Shown in pieces: positions 42,772-53,444 of a stretch of DNA of 64,000 nt. The translations under genes were made by a program, and so were the position numbers. Positions within the stretch are counted from its first letter, which is position 1, and each line of letters opens with the position of its first letter. Origin of the DNA: Phytophthora colocasiae (Eukaryota > Oomycota > Peronosporomycetes > Peronosporales > Peronosporaceae); the NCBI GenBank assembly GCA_018806915.1, contig JAGKQI010000100.1, positions 1,922,001-1,986,000 of the forward strand. Reading direction: 5' to 3'. Below the pieces are notes generated by a model. The model was not told where the DNA came from and made no database searches. It saw only the letters and a program-made list of their open reading frames with translations.

Positions 42772-43878
42772 TTAGTTCGTAGAGCTAAAGTACTCATCAA
42801 ATGTTGGTGGTTCGCAACCAAAGAAGCGTGAGTTTGTGTTTCCCCTTCGGGCGATTGTAACGCAGTTAGTGAAAAGCACACCGAGTTTGTAAATTGTTGC
42901 GACGGGGGTCGTTCCAGGTTGCTGGTGCCTCTTGAAGTCGAGATACGAGAAGTTCCGGGTTATCTGGCCATACGACCACTCAACCGAAACTCGCACAGAG
43001 CTCATGCCCTTGTTGACTTCATGCTGTGCCGCGTTAATACTCCAACCCTTGAATGGACAGCAAAACACGTTGGTGCAGCCGTAAGCAGGATCACCGTAAA
43101 TCAGTCTGCCATGGAAAGCAGAATTGCATTCCAGAGTCTCTGGAAGTTCACTCTCTCTCAGCATAAAGATGTCATGACGCCTCCCGTCAACCGGGCCATA
43201 AAGATGGCAAATAATGCCATCAGGAGCAACCACTGTCTGGAACTTGAAAGCATGAACGCGCTTGTGCCCGTTGTAAAGAGCTTCTTGACCCTTGCTTGGG
43301 CGACAAATCGGTCTCACCGTGCCATCGATAAACCCCCAAACGCCTTCGATGCAGCCCGGGTTTTTAGCCGCAATCGCGCGGCAGTAGCGGCCAACGTTTC
43401 GGGAAATTCGGTCAGCTTCGAAGTACAGCAGATCCGAGAAATTTGTCTCGACGTGCTCCACCACAAAGTAAAAGATATGGCATAGCGTTGATGGTGCGCG
43501 ACCGAACATTGCAGCCATGTCAATCCAGCGCTGAGGAAACGTCATTCGTCGAAGGCAAACAGCTAACGCCTCCAACGCCGTCGCACGAACACCTTCCTTT
43601 GTTATAACGGGATCGGGGATCTTTAGATGCATGATGAGACGCTGTAAGTCGCTGGTGGTGAAGCGAAACTGGTCCTTGGACTCGGCATCAGACATTGAGA
43701 GGATGTCAAGGCGAAAATCTGGCACAAGCACGCGGTCTCTATAGGAGAAGGGAGCTGTAGATGTGAGTTCAAGCAGAATGAGGAGCTCAATCTCTTCGTC
43801 CTGTGCTACCTGGCGGCGCGACAGCGACGACACCGCTTCCAAGGGTCTCCCATCACTAGGTTCTAAGCGCTGCAGCAC
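42772..43878 (-). CDS. PIF/Harbinger DDE transposase
   Basis: The 368-residue protein has the DDE_Tnp_4 pattern: first Asp in GVWGFIDGTVRPI, second in RLIYGDPAYGC, Glu in VRVSVEWSYGQ. A helix-turn-helix-like N-terminal part precedes it (FTTSDLQRLIMHL ... MTFPQRWIDMAAMFGRAPST). It lies within the transposon, convergent to the Myb-like gene, with stops about 120 bp apart. The frame is uninterrupted, so it may be active. Confidence 0.93.
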   Translation of the reverse strand: MLQRLEPSDGRPLEAVSSLSRRQVAQDEEIELLILLELTSTAPFSYRDRVLVPDFRLDILSMSDAESKDQFRFTTSDLQRLIMHLKIPDPVITKEGVRATALEALAVCLRRMTFPQRWIDMAAMFGRAPSTLCHIFYFVVEHVETNFSDLLYFEADRISRNVGRYCRAIAAKNPGCIEGVWGFIDGTVRPICRPSKGQEALYNGHKRVHAFKFQTVVAPDGIICHLYGPVDGRRHDIFMLRESELPETLECNSAFHGRLIYGDPAYGCTNVFCCPFKGWSINAAQHEVNKGMSSVRVSVEWSYGQITRNFSYLDFKRHQQPGTTPVATIYKLGVLFTNCVTIARRGNTNSRFFGCEPPTFDEYFSSTN

Positions 43879-44298
43879 GTCTACGAGGCGACCCAGCGTT
43901 GCAGTCTTGTGGATGCGTGCTCGCCGTGATTGTGCACAAAACTTTTATAAGTCCGCCTACGTGATTTTGTCACGGGTTTATTTTTCCGGTAAACCTGAAG
44001 CGGCATTTCGTACCGAAAACTCTTAGTCAAAAAGCGGTATCCTGCCACGTGTTTTTCACTACGTGAATTTCATTTTCCGGGGTTTCTGAAAGCCTCTATT
44101 ACCAACAAAAGCTGTTAGAGACGAATGGAACAAACAATTTGGTGGAACGTACGATCGAAAAAGCAGCAGGAATTGCTGCAGCTCAATTGAAGTGGCACAT
44201 CGGGAGAGTCTTTCCGTCCATAGAGCATCAACCGAAGTGTCCAGTGTATTGTTGCCGTTGATATTTTCATTATCCTGCCCACCAAGACTTCACACAAC

Positions 44299-46125
44299 TT
44301 AATCCATCGACTTGAGATCAGGAGCAACCGTGAAAGGTGCCTCAGTGCGTTCGCGAATTTCCTCAACAGTGGTCGTTGGCGCAATTTCCACCAGCACGAG
44401 GCCCTTGCCCGGCACCACGTCGAACACACCGAGCTCCGTGATGATGGTGTTTACGACACTCTTACCGGTAAGCGGAAGTGAACAGCTTTTCAGGATCTTC
44501 TTGGCGCCGCCCTTGGCGTTGTGCTCCATCGTAACCACAACGCGGTTCCCACTGCCAACAAGATCCATCGCACCGCCCATTCCCTTGACCATTTTACCCG
44601 GAATGATCCAGTTGGCTAGGTCGCCGTTCTCCGCCACTTGTAGGGCACCAAGGATCGTCAGGTGCACGTGACCACCACGGATCATTGCAAACGACTCGGA
44701 CGATGAGAATGTCGATGAACCAGGCAAGAAAGTGACCGTCTCCTTGCCAGCATTAATCAGATCCGGGTCCTGTTCTCCCTCGTTCGGGTACGGCCCCATC
44801 CCCAGAAGACCGTTTTCACTCTGCAGAACCACCTTCACTCCATCTGGGACGTAATTGGAGGCCAGCGTTGGCAAACCAATGCCAAGGTTCACGTACATGC
44901 CATCCTTAAGCTCCTTGGCCGCGCGACGAATAATGCGCTCGCGATCCGGGGAGACCTTGTGCTGCGATTTCTGAACAAAGCGAACCAGGCCACCGTTAGA
45001 TTTATCTCTTGGTTTGTACCAGTACTATATACCAACCTTGGCGTTTGCAAGAGTAAGTTTCTCGATTCTTTTCTCGGTGTTCTTGGCCTTGAAGATGCGT
45101 TGGACGTAAATACTTGGTAGGTGGACTTCATCTATCATCAAAACAATTTTTATGTTAGAAGAATCAATCGTCTGTACCAAACTCCGTCGTACCTGGGTGA
45201 ATTTCTCCAGGCTGCACCAGTTCCTCCACCTCAGCGATCGTGATCTGCCCGGCCTTGGCTGCATCCAAGTTGAAGTTGAGTGCTGTACCTCGGAACACCA
45301 AGTTGCCGTCGGTATCTCCCTTCCAGGCTTTAACTAGTGCGTAGTCTCCGGTAATTCCCTCTTCCATCACGTAATTGCGGCCACTAAATTGACGCACTTC
45401 GCGTGGGGCACTAGGGATGTCAATAGATCCATCAGGCTTGAGTTTAATGGCAAAACCCCCCTCCTGCAACACATGAAAACCATCGCAATGTCAGAAAAAT
45501 AACACTTTCAAGGCAAAACTATTCGAACACCAACCTGGATGATGGTACCGTACGCCGTAGGCGTGAAGAATGCAGGGATGCCAGATCCACCGGCTCGGAT
45601 ACGCTCTGCCAGTGTTCCCTGTGGTGTAAGCTCTACTTCCAGCTCTCCTGTGAGGTAAAGTTTCTCAAACAAAGCATTCTCGCCTACATAGGACGATATC
45701 ATCCGCTTGATCTGCAATAAAACGTCAGTCTTCCGTATCCATAATTCCTGCCTCAAATTAATTACTTACCTGACGAGTTTGCAGCAGTAAACCCAGTCCA
45801 AAGTCGTCCACTCCAGCATTGTTAGACACACAAGTGAGATCGTTGGCTCCTTGCTTGACCAGCGCCTGGATACTATTCTCTGGGATCCCACACAGACCAA
45901 ATCCGCCTACAATGCTGCAGTAGTAAACGGTATTTAATACATAATTTTTTTTTTAAAAAAAAACAGAGATCATGACACGCACAGCTTGGAGCCGGATGGA
46001 ATGTCCTTGACAGCAGCGTCTGCGTCTGCGTAAACTTTCTGATGCGAGGAGAAACGAACACTCAACGCCCGTGAGAGCTGCACGCGTGGGGCTCGAAGGG
46101 AGTTGAAGGCGGACAGACGCAGCAT
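44299..46125 (-). CDS. OXCT1: Succinyl-CoA:3-ketoacid CoA transferase, mitochondrial, six exons
   Basis: It transfers CoA from succinyl-CoA to acetoacetate (ketone-body use) in mitochondria. Exons: 46125-45983, 45914-45770, 45711-45535, 45463-45193, 45131-45037, 44970-44299. Introns are 58-71 bp and the total is 500 codons with no frame conflict. The N-terminus ([20 protein letters not shown]) is a mitochondrial targeting type. The alpha part has [11 protein letters not shown] and [12 protein letters not shown]. The beta part has [15 protein letters not shown] and the catalytic Glu in [10 protein letters not shown], then MGGAMDLV. Length fits the family (about 520). The fifth intron must end at TTCAG before 44970, because the nearer AG would leave only 29 bp. 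Confidence 0.93.
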
Positions 46126-46166
46126 AATGATGGCTGTACAGAGTGCGGAATGCGGAATGGCAAGGC

Positions 46167-46173
46167 AGAGTGA
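46167..46173 (-). promoter_or_regulatory. Inr-like initiator of the CoA-transferase gene
   Basis: On the minus strand TCACTCT fits the oomycete Inr (TCAYTYY). It lies about 45 bp before the ATG at 46125 in a CT-rich context. No perfect FPR follows, so this is a moderate call. Confidence 0.45.
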
Positions 46174-46293
46174 AGGTTGCACTTCCAACTTCAACGCGGT
46201 TAAACACTCGGTAAAGTACGAATACGAAAAGAGGTACTGTATGTGGTTGGATAAATACGAATGCGTCTCATCATCCAGCTTACGTTTTGTGAG

Positions 46294-46361
46294 TGTTGGT
46301 ACACTTGTGAATCTGCTTGAATTAGATTGTTGGTACACTTGTGAATCTGCTTGAATTAGAT
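46294..46361. repeat. 34-bp perfect tandem duplication
   Basis: Two identical units (46294-46327, 46328-46361) begin TGTTGGTACACTTGTG. They lie between the CoA-transferase and APRT genes and look like a recent duplication. Confidence 0.9.
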
Positions 46362-46496
46362 TGTATCAAGTTGTGGAAATAATATCTCCGCTTTGAAATG
46401 GATGTGCATGTTCAATGTGTTGAATTGTCTAATGTATTTGTATAAGGCTTATCTCTTATCGATATCGACGTAGTAGGCTCCAACTGCAGTTGTCAC

Positions 46497-47105
46497 CTAA
46501 AAGTCCTTCTCCGTGAGCAGTGAGATGATCTGAGTCTTCTCGTCTGTGCTGGCCTTGATGGCACGGCCGCGACCGTCAAGCACACCGATCTCTACCACGA
46601 AGATGCAGGCCGTGACCGAGGCTCCGGCCTGCTGCACGAGGCGGATACCAGCCTCACAGGTGCCGCCTGTAGCCAGCAGATCGTCCACGAGCAGCACGCG
46701 GTCGCCCTTGTTGACGGCGTACGTCTGGATGCTGAGGTGGTCGCCACCTTCGCTGTTGTCGCCCTTGTACTCCTTGAAGTACTCGATGGTGTCGCTCACG
46801 CTCGGCATTTTGTCAGGTTTGCGCAGCATGAAGACGCGCTTCTGGAAGAGCGCGCCCAAGTACGGCGCGAACAGGAAGCCGCGCGCGTCGAAGCAGCCGA
46901 TGGCATCAATCTGGTCGATGAAGGGTGTCACGGCGTTCACGAACAGGTCGAAGGTCAGCTGAAGTTTCTCTGGGTTAGCCAACAGACCGCCCACGTCGAA
47001 GAACTCGACGCCCTTGAAGGGCACCACAGGGATCGTCTTGGCCAGACCGGCCAGCGCCTGCTTCTTGACCTCAGGGTCGTCCAAGTTCAGCTTCGTCGGG
47101 GCCAT
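46497..47105 (-). CDS. APRT: Adenine phosphoribosyltransferase
   Basis: It salvages adenine with PRPP to make AMP in the cytosol. Starting at MAPTKLNLDD (47105) the protein has 202 residues, somewhat longer than the usual 170-180. The frame is open 22 codons further upstream, but that part is not conserved in type. Signatures: FFDVGGLL near the N-terminus, CFDARGFLFAP, and the PRPP loop VLLVDDLLATGGT. An insertion after the flexible loop (KEYKGDNSEGGDHLS) explains the extra length. An Inr/FPR-like pair (TCACTAG...AATTTGAT) lies about 25-35 bp upstream. The long ORF on the opposite strand (46737-47474) is a shadow. Confidence 0.95.
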   Translation of the reverse strand: MAPTKLNLDDPEVKKQALAGLAKTIPVVPFKGVEFFDVGGLLANPEKLQLTFDLFVNAVTPFIDQIDAIGCFDARGFLFAPYLGALFQKRVFMLRKPDKMPSVSDTIEYFKEYKGDNSEGGDHLSIQTYAVNKGDRVLLVDDLLATGGTCEAGIRLVQQAGASVTACIFVVEIGVLDGRGRAIKASTDEKTQIISLLTEKDF

Positions 47106-47749
47106 CGTTGCGTAGACCGGATCAAATTCGCTAGTGAGACCGCTGCACACGCAGGACTGGCTCACACGCACATGCCGAGCCTTGTGAACCAGTCAGAGAC
47201 CGCGTTTCGGAGGGAGCACATGTGCATGCGTATCCCTCGCACATGTCACTGTCCACTCCAAGCAGCGAGTGTCCAGAGAGCGTCAAGTCCCGAACAGGTA
47301 CTGTTGCAACTTGTTGCTGGAAGGACGCCTCGACATGTTGCAGACCGCAGTTATAGATCTGTAGGAAAAATTGCCGAGGATGCCAGCACCATTCGTAGGA
47401 CAGCGACTTTGATTGCAAGTTTCAGCCTGTTCAGGTCATTACTACCGGCACTCGCACCAGATCCTGCCGCCTGAATGTTTACTTTTGGCATGGTGAAGAG
47501 AAGGTTTTTGGGCGCATGTCTTGCGCGGGTGTTTCTCTATTAGCTTTTAAGTTAGATAGCTCTATATAAGTTACTTTCAATGTGATGTGAAGGCGTGCAC
47601 AGCGAGCCACCTCTGTCGTCGAGGTGGCTTCGGTTCGCTAAGCAGCCGTGCCCACTTCGCGTTGCGGAGAATGGGAGATGTAAAGCGCTATCACGCAGTG
47701 TGTGTAGATGTAGCACGTTTGGTGCTTGTGTGTTGATAAAGCGAAAAGC
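47106..47749. other. Intergenic between APRT and bZIP H
   Basis: No gene supported. It holds the APRT promoter and the 3' flank of bZIP H. Confidence 0.5.
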
Positions 47750-48702
47750 TCAGTTGTCGTTGGAAGCAGCAGTGAAGAGGATCAATCCCTTGTGGTTGGC
47801 GTCCAGCAGCTGCCGGAGACGTCCCTGGTTCTTCATGTAGTATTCGTCCGCCAGCTTGCGTAGACGGACGTTCTCCTCACGAAGTGCCTCCTTTGTGGTC
47901 AGCGTGTCGAGGAACATTTCGCGCAATTTGACGTCCTCTCCATGACCCGCAGCCTTTGCGGCTTCGTCTTCCTGTTGCATTGCATGCAGAGCCGAACGGA
48001 ACTGTTGCTCCAAAGTATTGGCCTCGTTACGTAGAGACTTGATCGTATTCTGCATGGACACATGGACACACACAGCGAGTGAGCTCCTGGATTTTGTCGA
48101 CACTACAACTGCAGTTGAACTTACGATCTTCTTGTAGTAGCAGCGCTTAACAATGAGCCTCTGCTTGGCGCGGCGCTCCGACTCCGACAGCTCCGGGAAG
48201 AGCGAGCGTGTGCTCCGCTTCTTGCCGGTTGCAGCCTCCAACTTGTCGAACGAGACGCCACTAGCTTCCGTGGGTGCGCTCGGGTTCATGATGCTCCTCA
48301 GTTGTTGAGCACCGTAGGGCGAGAGTCTGCGTGGTGACCGGTTCATCGCGGCCTTCTCCTGGATCCTGCTAGAGAGAACCAATTGCAAAACGTGAGCTTA
48401 ATTTCATCCTTATCGATGAGTGAGAGCGTTTCGACGTACCTGGAGAACGATCGAAGGCGAGTCGGCGTCTGAATGTAGCGAGGTGATCGCTTGTCTTCGG
48501 GACAAGACGCGGAGTGCTCGTCGTCGTCTACCATTGACACCATGACCATAGCGACGTCGTGGTGGTCATCGACACTGGCACTGCGTTCCGGGGCGGATAC
48601 GGACCGGCCCAATTTCACCTGTGCACGGCGGCTATCAGCTACGTCCGCCATCTGGCTGTCATCCTCGCCGATGTTGTTCAATAGATCCGCGATACGAAGC
48701 AT
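47750..48702 (-). CDS. bZIP factor H (Gln/Cys type), three exons
   Basis: Exon 1 is 48702-48440, exon 2 runs from 48365 (or 48368) to 48125, and exon 3 is 48049-47750, giving 267 residues (or 268). The N-terminus is acidic and Ser-rich. The basic region RRAKQRLIVKRCYYKKI is split by the second intron from NTIKSLRNEANTLEQQF. Gln stands at the invariant Asn position, Ile-Val at the Ala pair, Cys is kept at +7, and Tyr is at +8. The zipper coil continues to the C-terminus (LREENVRLRKLADEYYM). It lacks the long C-terminal domain of the other bZIPs. The first intron ends in TAGCAG, a tandem acceptor that would add or drop one residue. Its basic region is closely like that of bZIP I. Confidence 0.85.
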
Positions 48703-49872
48703 GGTCCTGAAGGAGGTGGAGGAAGTTTGTACACGGGGTGGAGGGTGCCCGACGTGTGAGAGATCGCTAGGTAAATAGCAACACCAGACGCAGAAGCGAG
48801 CAGGTGAGCTAAGTAGCTGCCACGAGGCAGATTCAATTGTGAGACTATCCGATCCCCATCGCGACCGGCCCAGATTGCTGGATTGCTAGCGGGTGAGAGC
48901 TTTGGTTCGGTGATTAGCTCTGATCGTGGAGATCGCTCGATTCTTGTCGCGCGTCCGGCGCGTTGTGTACGGTGGGATGCAGGTGTCACGCGAGCCGACA
49001 ACGCTACGCTCCATGTAGCCATGAGCGCTACAAACGCAGGGGGGGACCATGAAACGCGACCGCTCCATGCACCTTGACAAGTCTCGGTCTCAAGCGAACG
49101 CCGAGCGAACATCTTGCAATCCGTAGTGGCGGTGGCACTTGACTAAGCTGTCACAAGGTCCGCCGTTACGTACGCAGCGAAAGATCGGCAAGACTGTTGA
49201 ACTCGTGACTGAAAGCGGTGAAAGCAGTGGGATCTCGGGCTATTCATCGTGCGACGCGAGCGCTGCACTAACCCGACGAAGCCACGCAGCTCAACAGCTC
49301 AATCGCAACAGCAGTCATCCCTTACACCTAGTTGGCTGCAGCCTAAAGAGCTTCATGGGGTGACTCGCAACGATTCCTGGTTTGTGGTCAGATACAAAAG
49401 CTACGGCTACGGCTGATGCATGGGTGCGACTGGCACGACTAGCATTGACGAGACCTGTCCGCTCGTGAGTTACACGTTGGACATGCCAAAGATCGTTGTG
49501 TGGCTTGTAGTCGTCTCACTCATATCTCCCTGTGGTGGACATTCATCACCGAGTACTGAGCGTTAGGAATCCTTGAGCAGCGCTGGCACCTTGTCACACG
49601 AGGCAGCTCCCGCGTCGACGTGAATTCGGAAGCTGCTTCCAACGTCTTCCTGAAGGCTGAGAACGCATTAGTTATGCCGTTTCCTAATCCTTTGGCCTTC
49701 GTCGGCACTGAAAATCCATAGCAGCGAACACTATGGTGGACCACCATTGATGGTGCTACTATTGAGAAGCCAGTTCCCACTTCAACAATTCAGATGAAGT
49801 AGTCATTTCAGTACGTTTATCTTGGTTAATATATGGACAAAAATGTTCGTCAGCCCAAAAGGCGTCGGCAAT
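48703..49872. other. Intergenic, no gene seen
   Basis: Mixed sequence 5' of bZIP H. The ORFs overlap on both strands without domains. The inserted MITE begins at 49873. Confidence 0.5.
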
Positions 49873-50555
49873 GGGGGGGTTCACACCGGTAAATTGCTTT
49901 TCAGTAACTGGAAAAACTTTCCCGCTCTGTCCCACTCTCTGATCTGGAGATCTTCTCGTTGCATTCGCACCAGTAAGCCTTCAGTAGGCCCCCTTCGAGC
50001 TCTCCGACAGGACAAAGAAAGATGGGGGACGCTTTGTCGCCCCAGGAGATCGCCATCGTAAGCTGGTTTGAGTCGCGAAATGATGACTGGCGCGACTACG
50101 ACTGCGAGTCCAGTGAGGATGACGACGAGAACAGCATCGCCATGCTTTTGGCGTGCACAACAGGCAGCTCCAACAGCCTCCCGGCAGTTTACAGATTAGA
50201 AGAAGATGTAAGTTGGTGGATGAAGCCCCGCAGCACAGAGTGGATTGAACGTTTGGAGACGGCCGCCCCGTACCAACGGTCGAACTAACATGATCCCCAA
50301 CGGTGCTCTCCGCAGCCTGCACAGGCGCAGCGACGCCTCCGAGCGCCTCCGCCATCTTCGACGAACGGGATCTTGGTCTCCCCTCCCTGCCTACTGAAGA
50401 ATTGAATTTACCGACGGAATTCCGAGTAGCAAATTTCCTACTCGGAAAAAAAGCATCGTCTGCCGCTTTTTCCAGTAAGGTGGTATTGCAAGTACTACCT
50501 TTTGGCTGTACTTTTTCCATTTACCGAGTGAAAACTTACCGGTGTGAACCCCCCC
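49873..50555. mobile_element. PIF/Harbinger-type non-autonomous element
   Basis: The 683-bp element has inverted ends GGGGGGGTTCACACCGGTAA and its complement, and is flanked by AAT on both sides (49870-49872, 50556-50558). The 3-bp duplication and the enclosed transposase-like fragment point to the PIF/Harbinger group. It is not related in its ends to the full element at 40770. Confidence 0.8.
50022..50288 (+). pseudogene. Transposase N-terminal remnant inside the element
   Basis: The 88-codon ORF has an acidic stretch (CESSEDDDEN) and then DVSWWMKPRSTEWIERL, a phrase that looks like the N-terminal part of Harbinger-type (DDE_4) transposases in oomycetes. The catalytic domain is missing. Recognition is by memory of the motif and is moderate. 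Confidence 0.5.
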
Positions 50556-50936
50556 AATAAATGGCAACGTATATCGACCTACATGTACATGTATACGATG
50601 TTTTACAGCGCGCTGTCGCGCTGTCGTCTACTGGTCTTTGCTCAGCGACATGCTGACGAAAAGCGTGAGAATCCACTCCTCGCGCGTCAATTGAAGGGGC
50701 ACAAAGTGGATTACCAAAACGTCAAGGCAATGCTCGGCTTGACTCATTTTGTCGATTGTGGGCCATCCCTTGGCCTGCTTGGTTGTTTGCGGGCCGGCCT
50801 CTGTCACGCAACGGCGAAATTTTTCATCGGGCTTGGCAGACCCCAGAACGTTGACGCTGTCAAAAAGTAATCGCTGTCGTTCGTCGTGCAGTTACTAATC
50901 CACTGCGGTACCGCACATTGACACTTTGGAGGTGCA

Positions 50937-52150
50937 ATGTGCCAAATGGACTTGCCGGACGACTCCTCACAGCGCGTTCTCGACGAGGATCAACGTGCCA
51001 AGAACCGACTTATAGTCAAGCGCTGTTACTACCGAAAACTGGTACGAAAAAGCGATGTCTTAGAGGATAATCTCACTTGTGAATGACTTAACGACCTTTG
51101 TTTGTTTGACACGCACAGAACACGTTAAGTGAACTCCGAGACCAACTGACAACGTTAGAAGCAGAATACGAGAAGTTATTGACAGCGCAGCACGAGCGGG
51201 ATGCCCAGCCAACAGTCAGCGAACCCAAAGAGGACACTGACGCTAGTTCAGCTCTACATAGCGCGTATGTACAGCTCGCGCAGCTCAAGAGTGCCTTAAC
51301 CAAGGAGAACGCCGAGCTGAAGCGACTTGAGGCCGAGTACACTACAGTGGAAAAGCACGTCGCGCAGTTCGCTGCTGCACAGGACAAGGCAGTGGCTGCA
51401 GTTCTACAAGTCCAAGAAGACAAACGCACCAACCCAATGCTCGTGATTAACCCTCTGACTCTGGAACAGTGCAGTGCCATCGCCAGTGCAGCATATGAGG
51501 AGGTGGTGGCATTCCGAGAGAGCAAGAGTTGCTTCACGACTGGGGTGAATATGTTCGGCTGGAGAGACCGACACAAAGTGCAGCCGGACAAGCTCAGTTT
51601 TTGCCTTGAAAAGACATTTTACGAGCGATCGCTGGAGGAAGTAGCACAAGGAACGTGGCAGGTCCTCTCACAGCCGAAGTCACTCATGAATGTATATCCT
51701 AGGGACATTAAATCCCACTTCCACGTGATGCAGCGTCTAGACGAGAAGACGGTCATTTACTACCACACGCTGGAGCGCGAGGGCAGTGAAGTGCGTGCGA
51801 GAGCCTTCATTCTGGCGATGCTGGTGGACTTTGGGCCGGATCAGTGTATGGTTCTGTATAAGAACCTTGATCCGAAGGTGTATCTCCGTCAGGAAGGGGA
51901 GCTACTGGTACGTGATCCTCGCGGACGGAAGAAAGTGGAGCCTCAGAAGGAAGAGATTTGGATGAACTCATTCATTTGGGGTTTCTTCGATCGTGTTGGA
52001 GAACAGGGAGAACACTGCAAAGATGATTTTGGTGGTGTAATTCAAGGAACAGAGCTCGCGACGGCAGGGTGGTGGTGTCTTGAGATTCTTCAGATTGCAA
52101 TGCGTATCGAAGCGGAAGTGATAGGGCCACAAGCTCTTCTGGTGCAGTGA
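50937..52150 (+). CDS. bZIP factor I (Cys type), two exons
   Basis: Exon 1 is 50937-51041 and exon 2 is 51119-52150, with a 77-bp intron (GTACGA...CACAG); 378 residues. The basic region DQRAKNRLIVKRCYYRKL ends at the intron and NTLSELRDQLTTLEAEYEKL begins exon 2. Asn is present, the Ala pair is Ile-Val, Cys is kept at +7, and Tyr is at +8. A second coil (LAQLKSALTKENAELKRLEA) is followed by the family C-terminal domain: MFGWRDRHKV...FCLEKTFYERSLEEVAQGTW, then MQRLDEKTVIYYHTLE. The N-terminus is very short, so an upstream exon may exist. The intron position matches bZIP H exactly. Confidence 0.85.
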
Positions 52151-52297
52151 CCCATAGAATCAATGTAGAAGTTTGTTCGTAAAACTGTTTGGTTATTGAA
52201 ATGCCCACACACTCACAAATAATTGAATAACTCCGGTCTTATGTTTCTAGACATGTCGGAGCTATTAGCTTGAGCTCGTACGGAGACTTTCCGTTTG

Positions 52298-53444
52298 CTA
52301 GGGGCTTTTATTGCCCGACGTAGCTTCTGCCGGCATCCTCAGCACCCGAACTGCTCCGGCATGAAACACCGTATTGTGGTGTAGCACTCTGACTGGTACT
52401 TCAGCCACAATATTCTGCGCCAAAAAGGGTTTGCATCGGACTACCAAGCGGTGTGTACACCGGAAGAAATGGGTCGACACGTCTGGGTTTATTGGCGCCT
52501 CCTTCTCTCCTTCGACCAAAGCAACATCCAGCTTCTGGTCGGTGTTTTGACCCGAAGCAGAGCCATTGACTCGTAGGGATGAAAGCACGCGTGTGACGGT
52601 CCAATCCGCTTGCCCACCCAAGTTCCGCAACACAATTTCTTCCACGAGATCCACTGAGATGGCTGCAACTGAAGCCTTACACGCTGCTCCATCCACTCGA
52701 CACTGAAGACCGACCACTTCACCCGCAGCATACACGTCTTTCTGGATTTCTACAGTCATCTGCAGACTACCGCGGTTGATGCAACACAACCAATGCACGG
52801 TCTCCGACGCTGAGATCTCGAGAGCCTGCACTGGTGGAGTGATTGTCGACGGTGCGTGGACTGTAAATTCTTGCTCGGCACTCAAGTACGCTACTGATTC
52901 ACTGTCTGCACGAAGCCACACACTTGCTTGATACTTGACCTGGACACGAAGACGTTCGGCGGTTCCGCTGTAAATGTCCCTGAGATCGAAACTCGAGGGC
53001 AAGTTGGATGGCAACAGGAAGCTGAAACGGTACTCCGCTTCACCGGCGTCGTAAAAAATTGTCGAACCTAATTCAACTTTTTCCTGCATAAATATCTTGT
53101 CGAAAGCGTTGGTGACTGGGCTGTAGCCTCCTTCATCCCATGCAACTTCCTCTCTCCCCTGGAAAACCACTGCTAGCACTGCGGACAGTGAATGTTGGTG
53201 AGCTTTTCATTCAAGATGCAAGGATATTGACACTAGATAACTCACGCTCTCTCGCCTGCACGAGCTCCTGTGTGGAGAGCTTCACCACCCCTGTAATGAC
53301 TTCACCGGGGGAGTAGCTCTCGTGTTCGAGCGCAATGGTTAAGCGTCCGAGAAGACCTTCGACTGACTCGCGGCTTGTCATGGTCGGAGCGCTCGAGATC
53401 CAAATACGCAGTGGAGACGGGGAGGAGTCCGAGGAGAAAGGCAT
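52298..53444 (-). CDS. Arrestin-domain protein, two exons
   Basis: Exon 1 is 53444-53246 and exon 2 is 53178-52298. The 67-bp intron (GTGAGT...CCGCAG) splits a Leu codon (ARE-L-LAVVFQ). The product is 359 residues. The N-terminal arrestin fold is seen in LTIALEHESYSPGEVITG, VFQGREEVAW and FSFLLPSNLPSSF. The C-terminal arrestin half is seen in MTVEIQKDVYAAGEVVGLQC and the HRLVVRCKP strand. Alpha-arrestin-type proteins act as adaptors in membrane-protein trafficking and ubiquitination; no PPxY motif is visible here. It lies convergent to bZIP I. Confidence 0.78.

Larger units (their letters stand above)
40770..44097. mobile_element. PIF/Harbinger DNA transposon
   Basis: The 3,328-bp element has terminal inverted repeats of about 27 bp starting AGAGGCTTTCAGAA(A/G)CCCCGG and a 3-bp duplication ATT at 40767-40769 and 44098-44100. 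Inside the ends a second conserved word, ACGTAGTG, occurs on both sides. It carries the two genes typical of the superfamily, convergently arranged: a Myb/trihelix-like protein (plus strand) and a DDE transposase (minus strand). The transposase looks intact; the partner gene has one stop codon. Confidence 0.9.

Noticed and set aside
45008..45036. 29-bp intron in the CoA-transferase gene
   Set aside because: Too short for splicing; using the later TTCAG acceptor gives a 66-bp intron and a better protein.
46737..47474. 245-aa ORF on the plus strand opposite APRT
   Set aside because: It lies over the strongly recognised APRT gene, has no domain, and reads as the complement of GC-rich codons.
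50544..50870. 108-aa ORF after the Harbinger MITE
   Set aside because: Starts inside the transposon end and shows no domain; probably chance.
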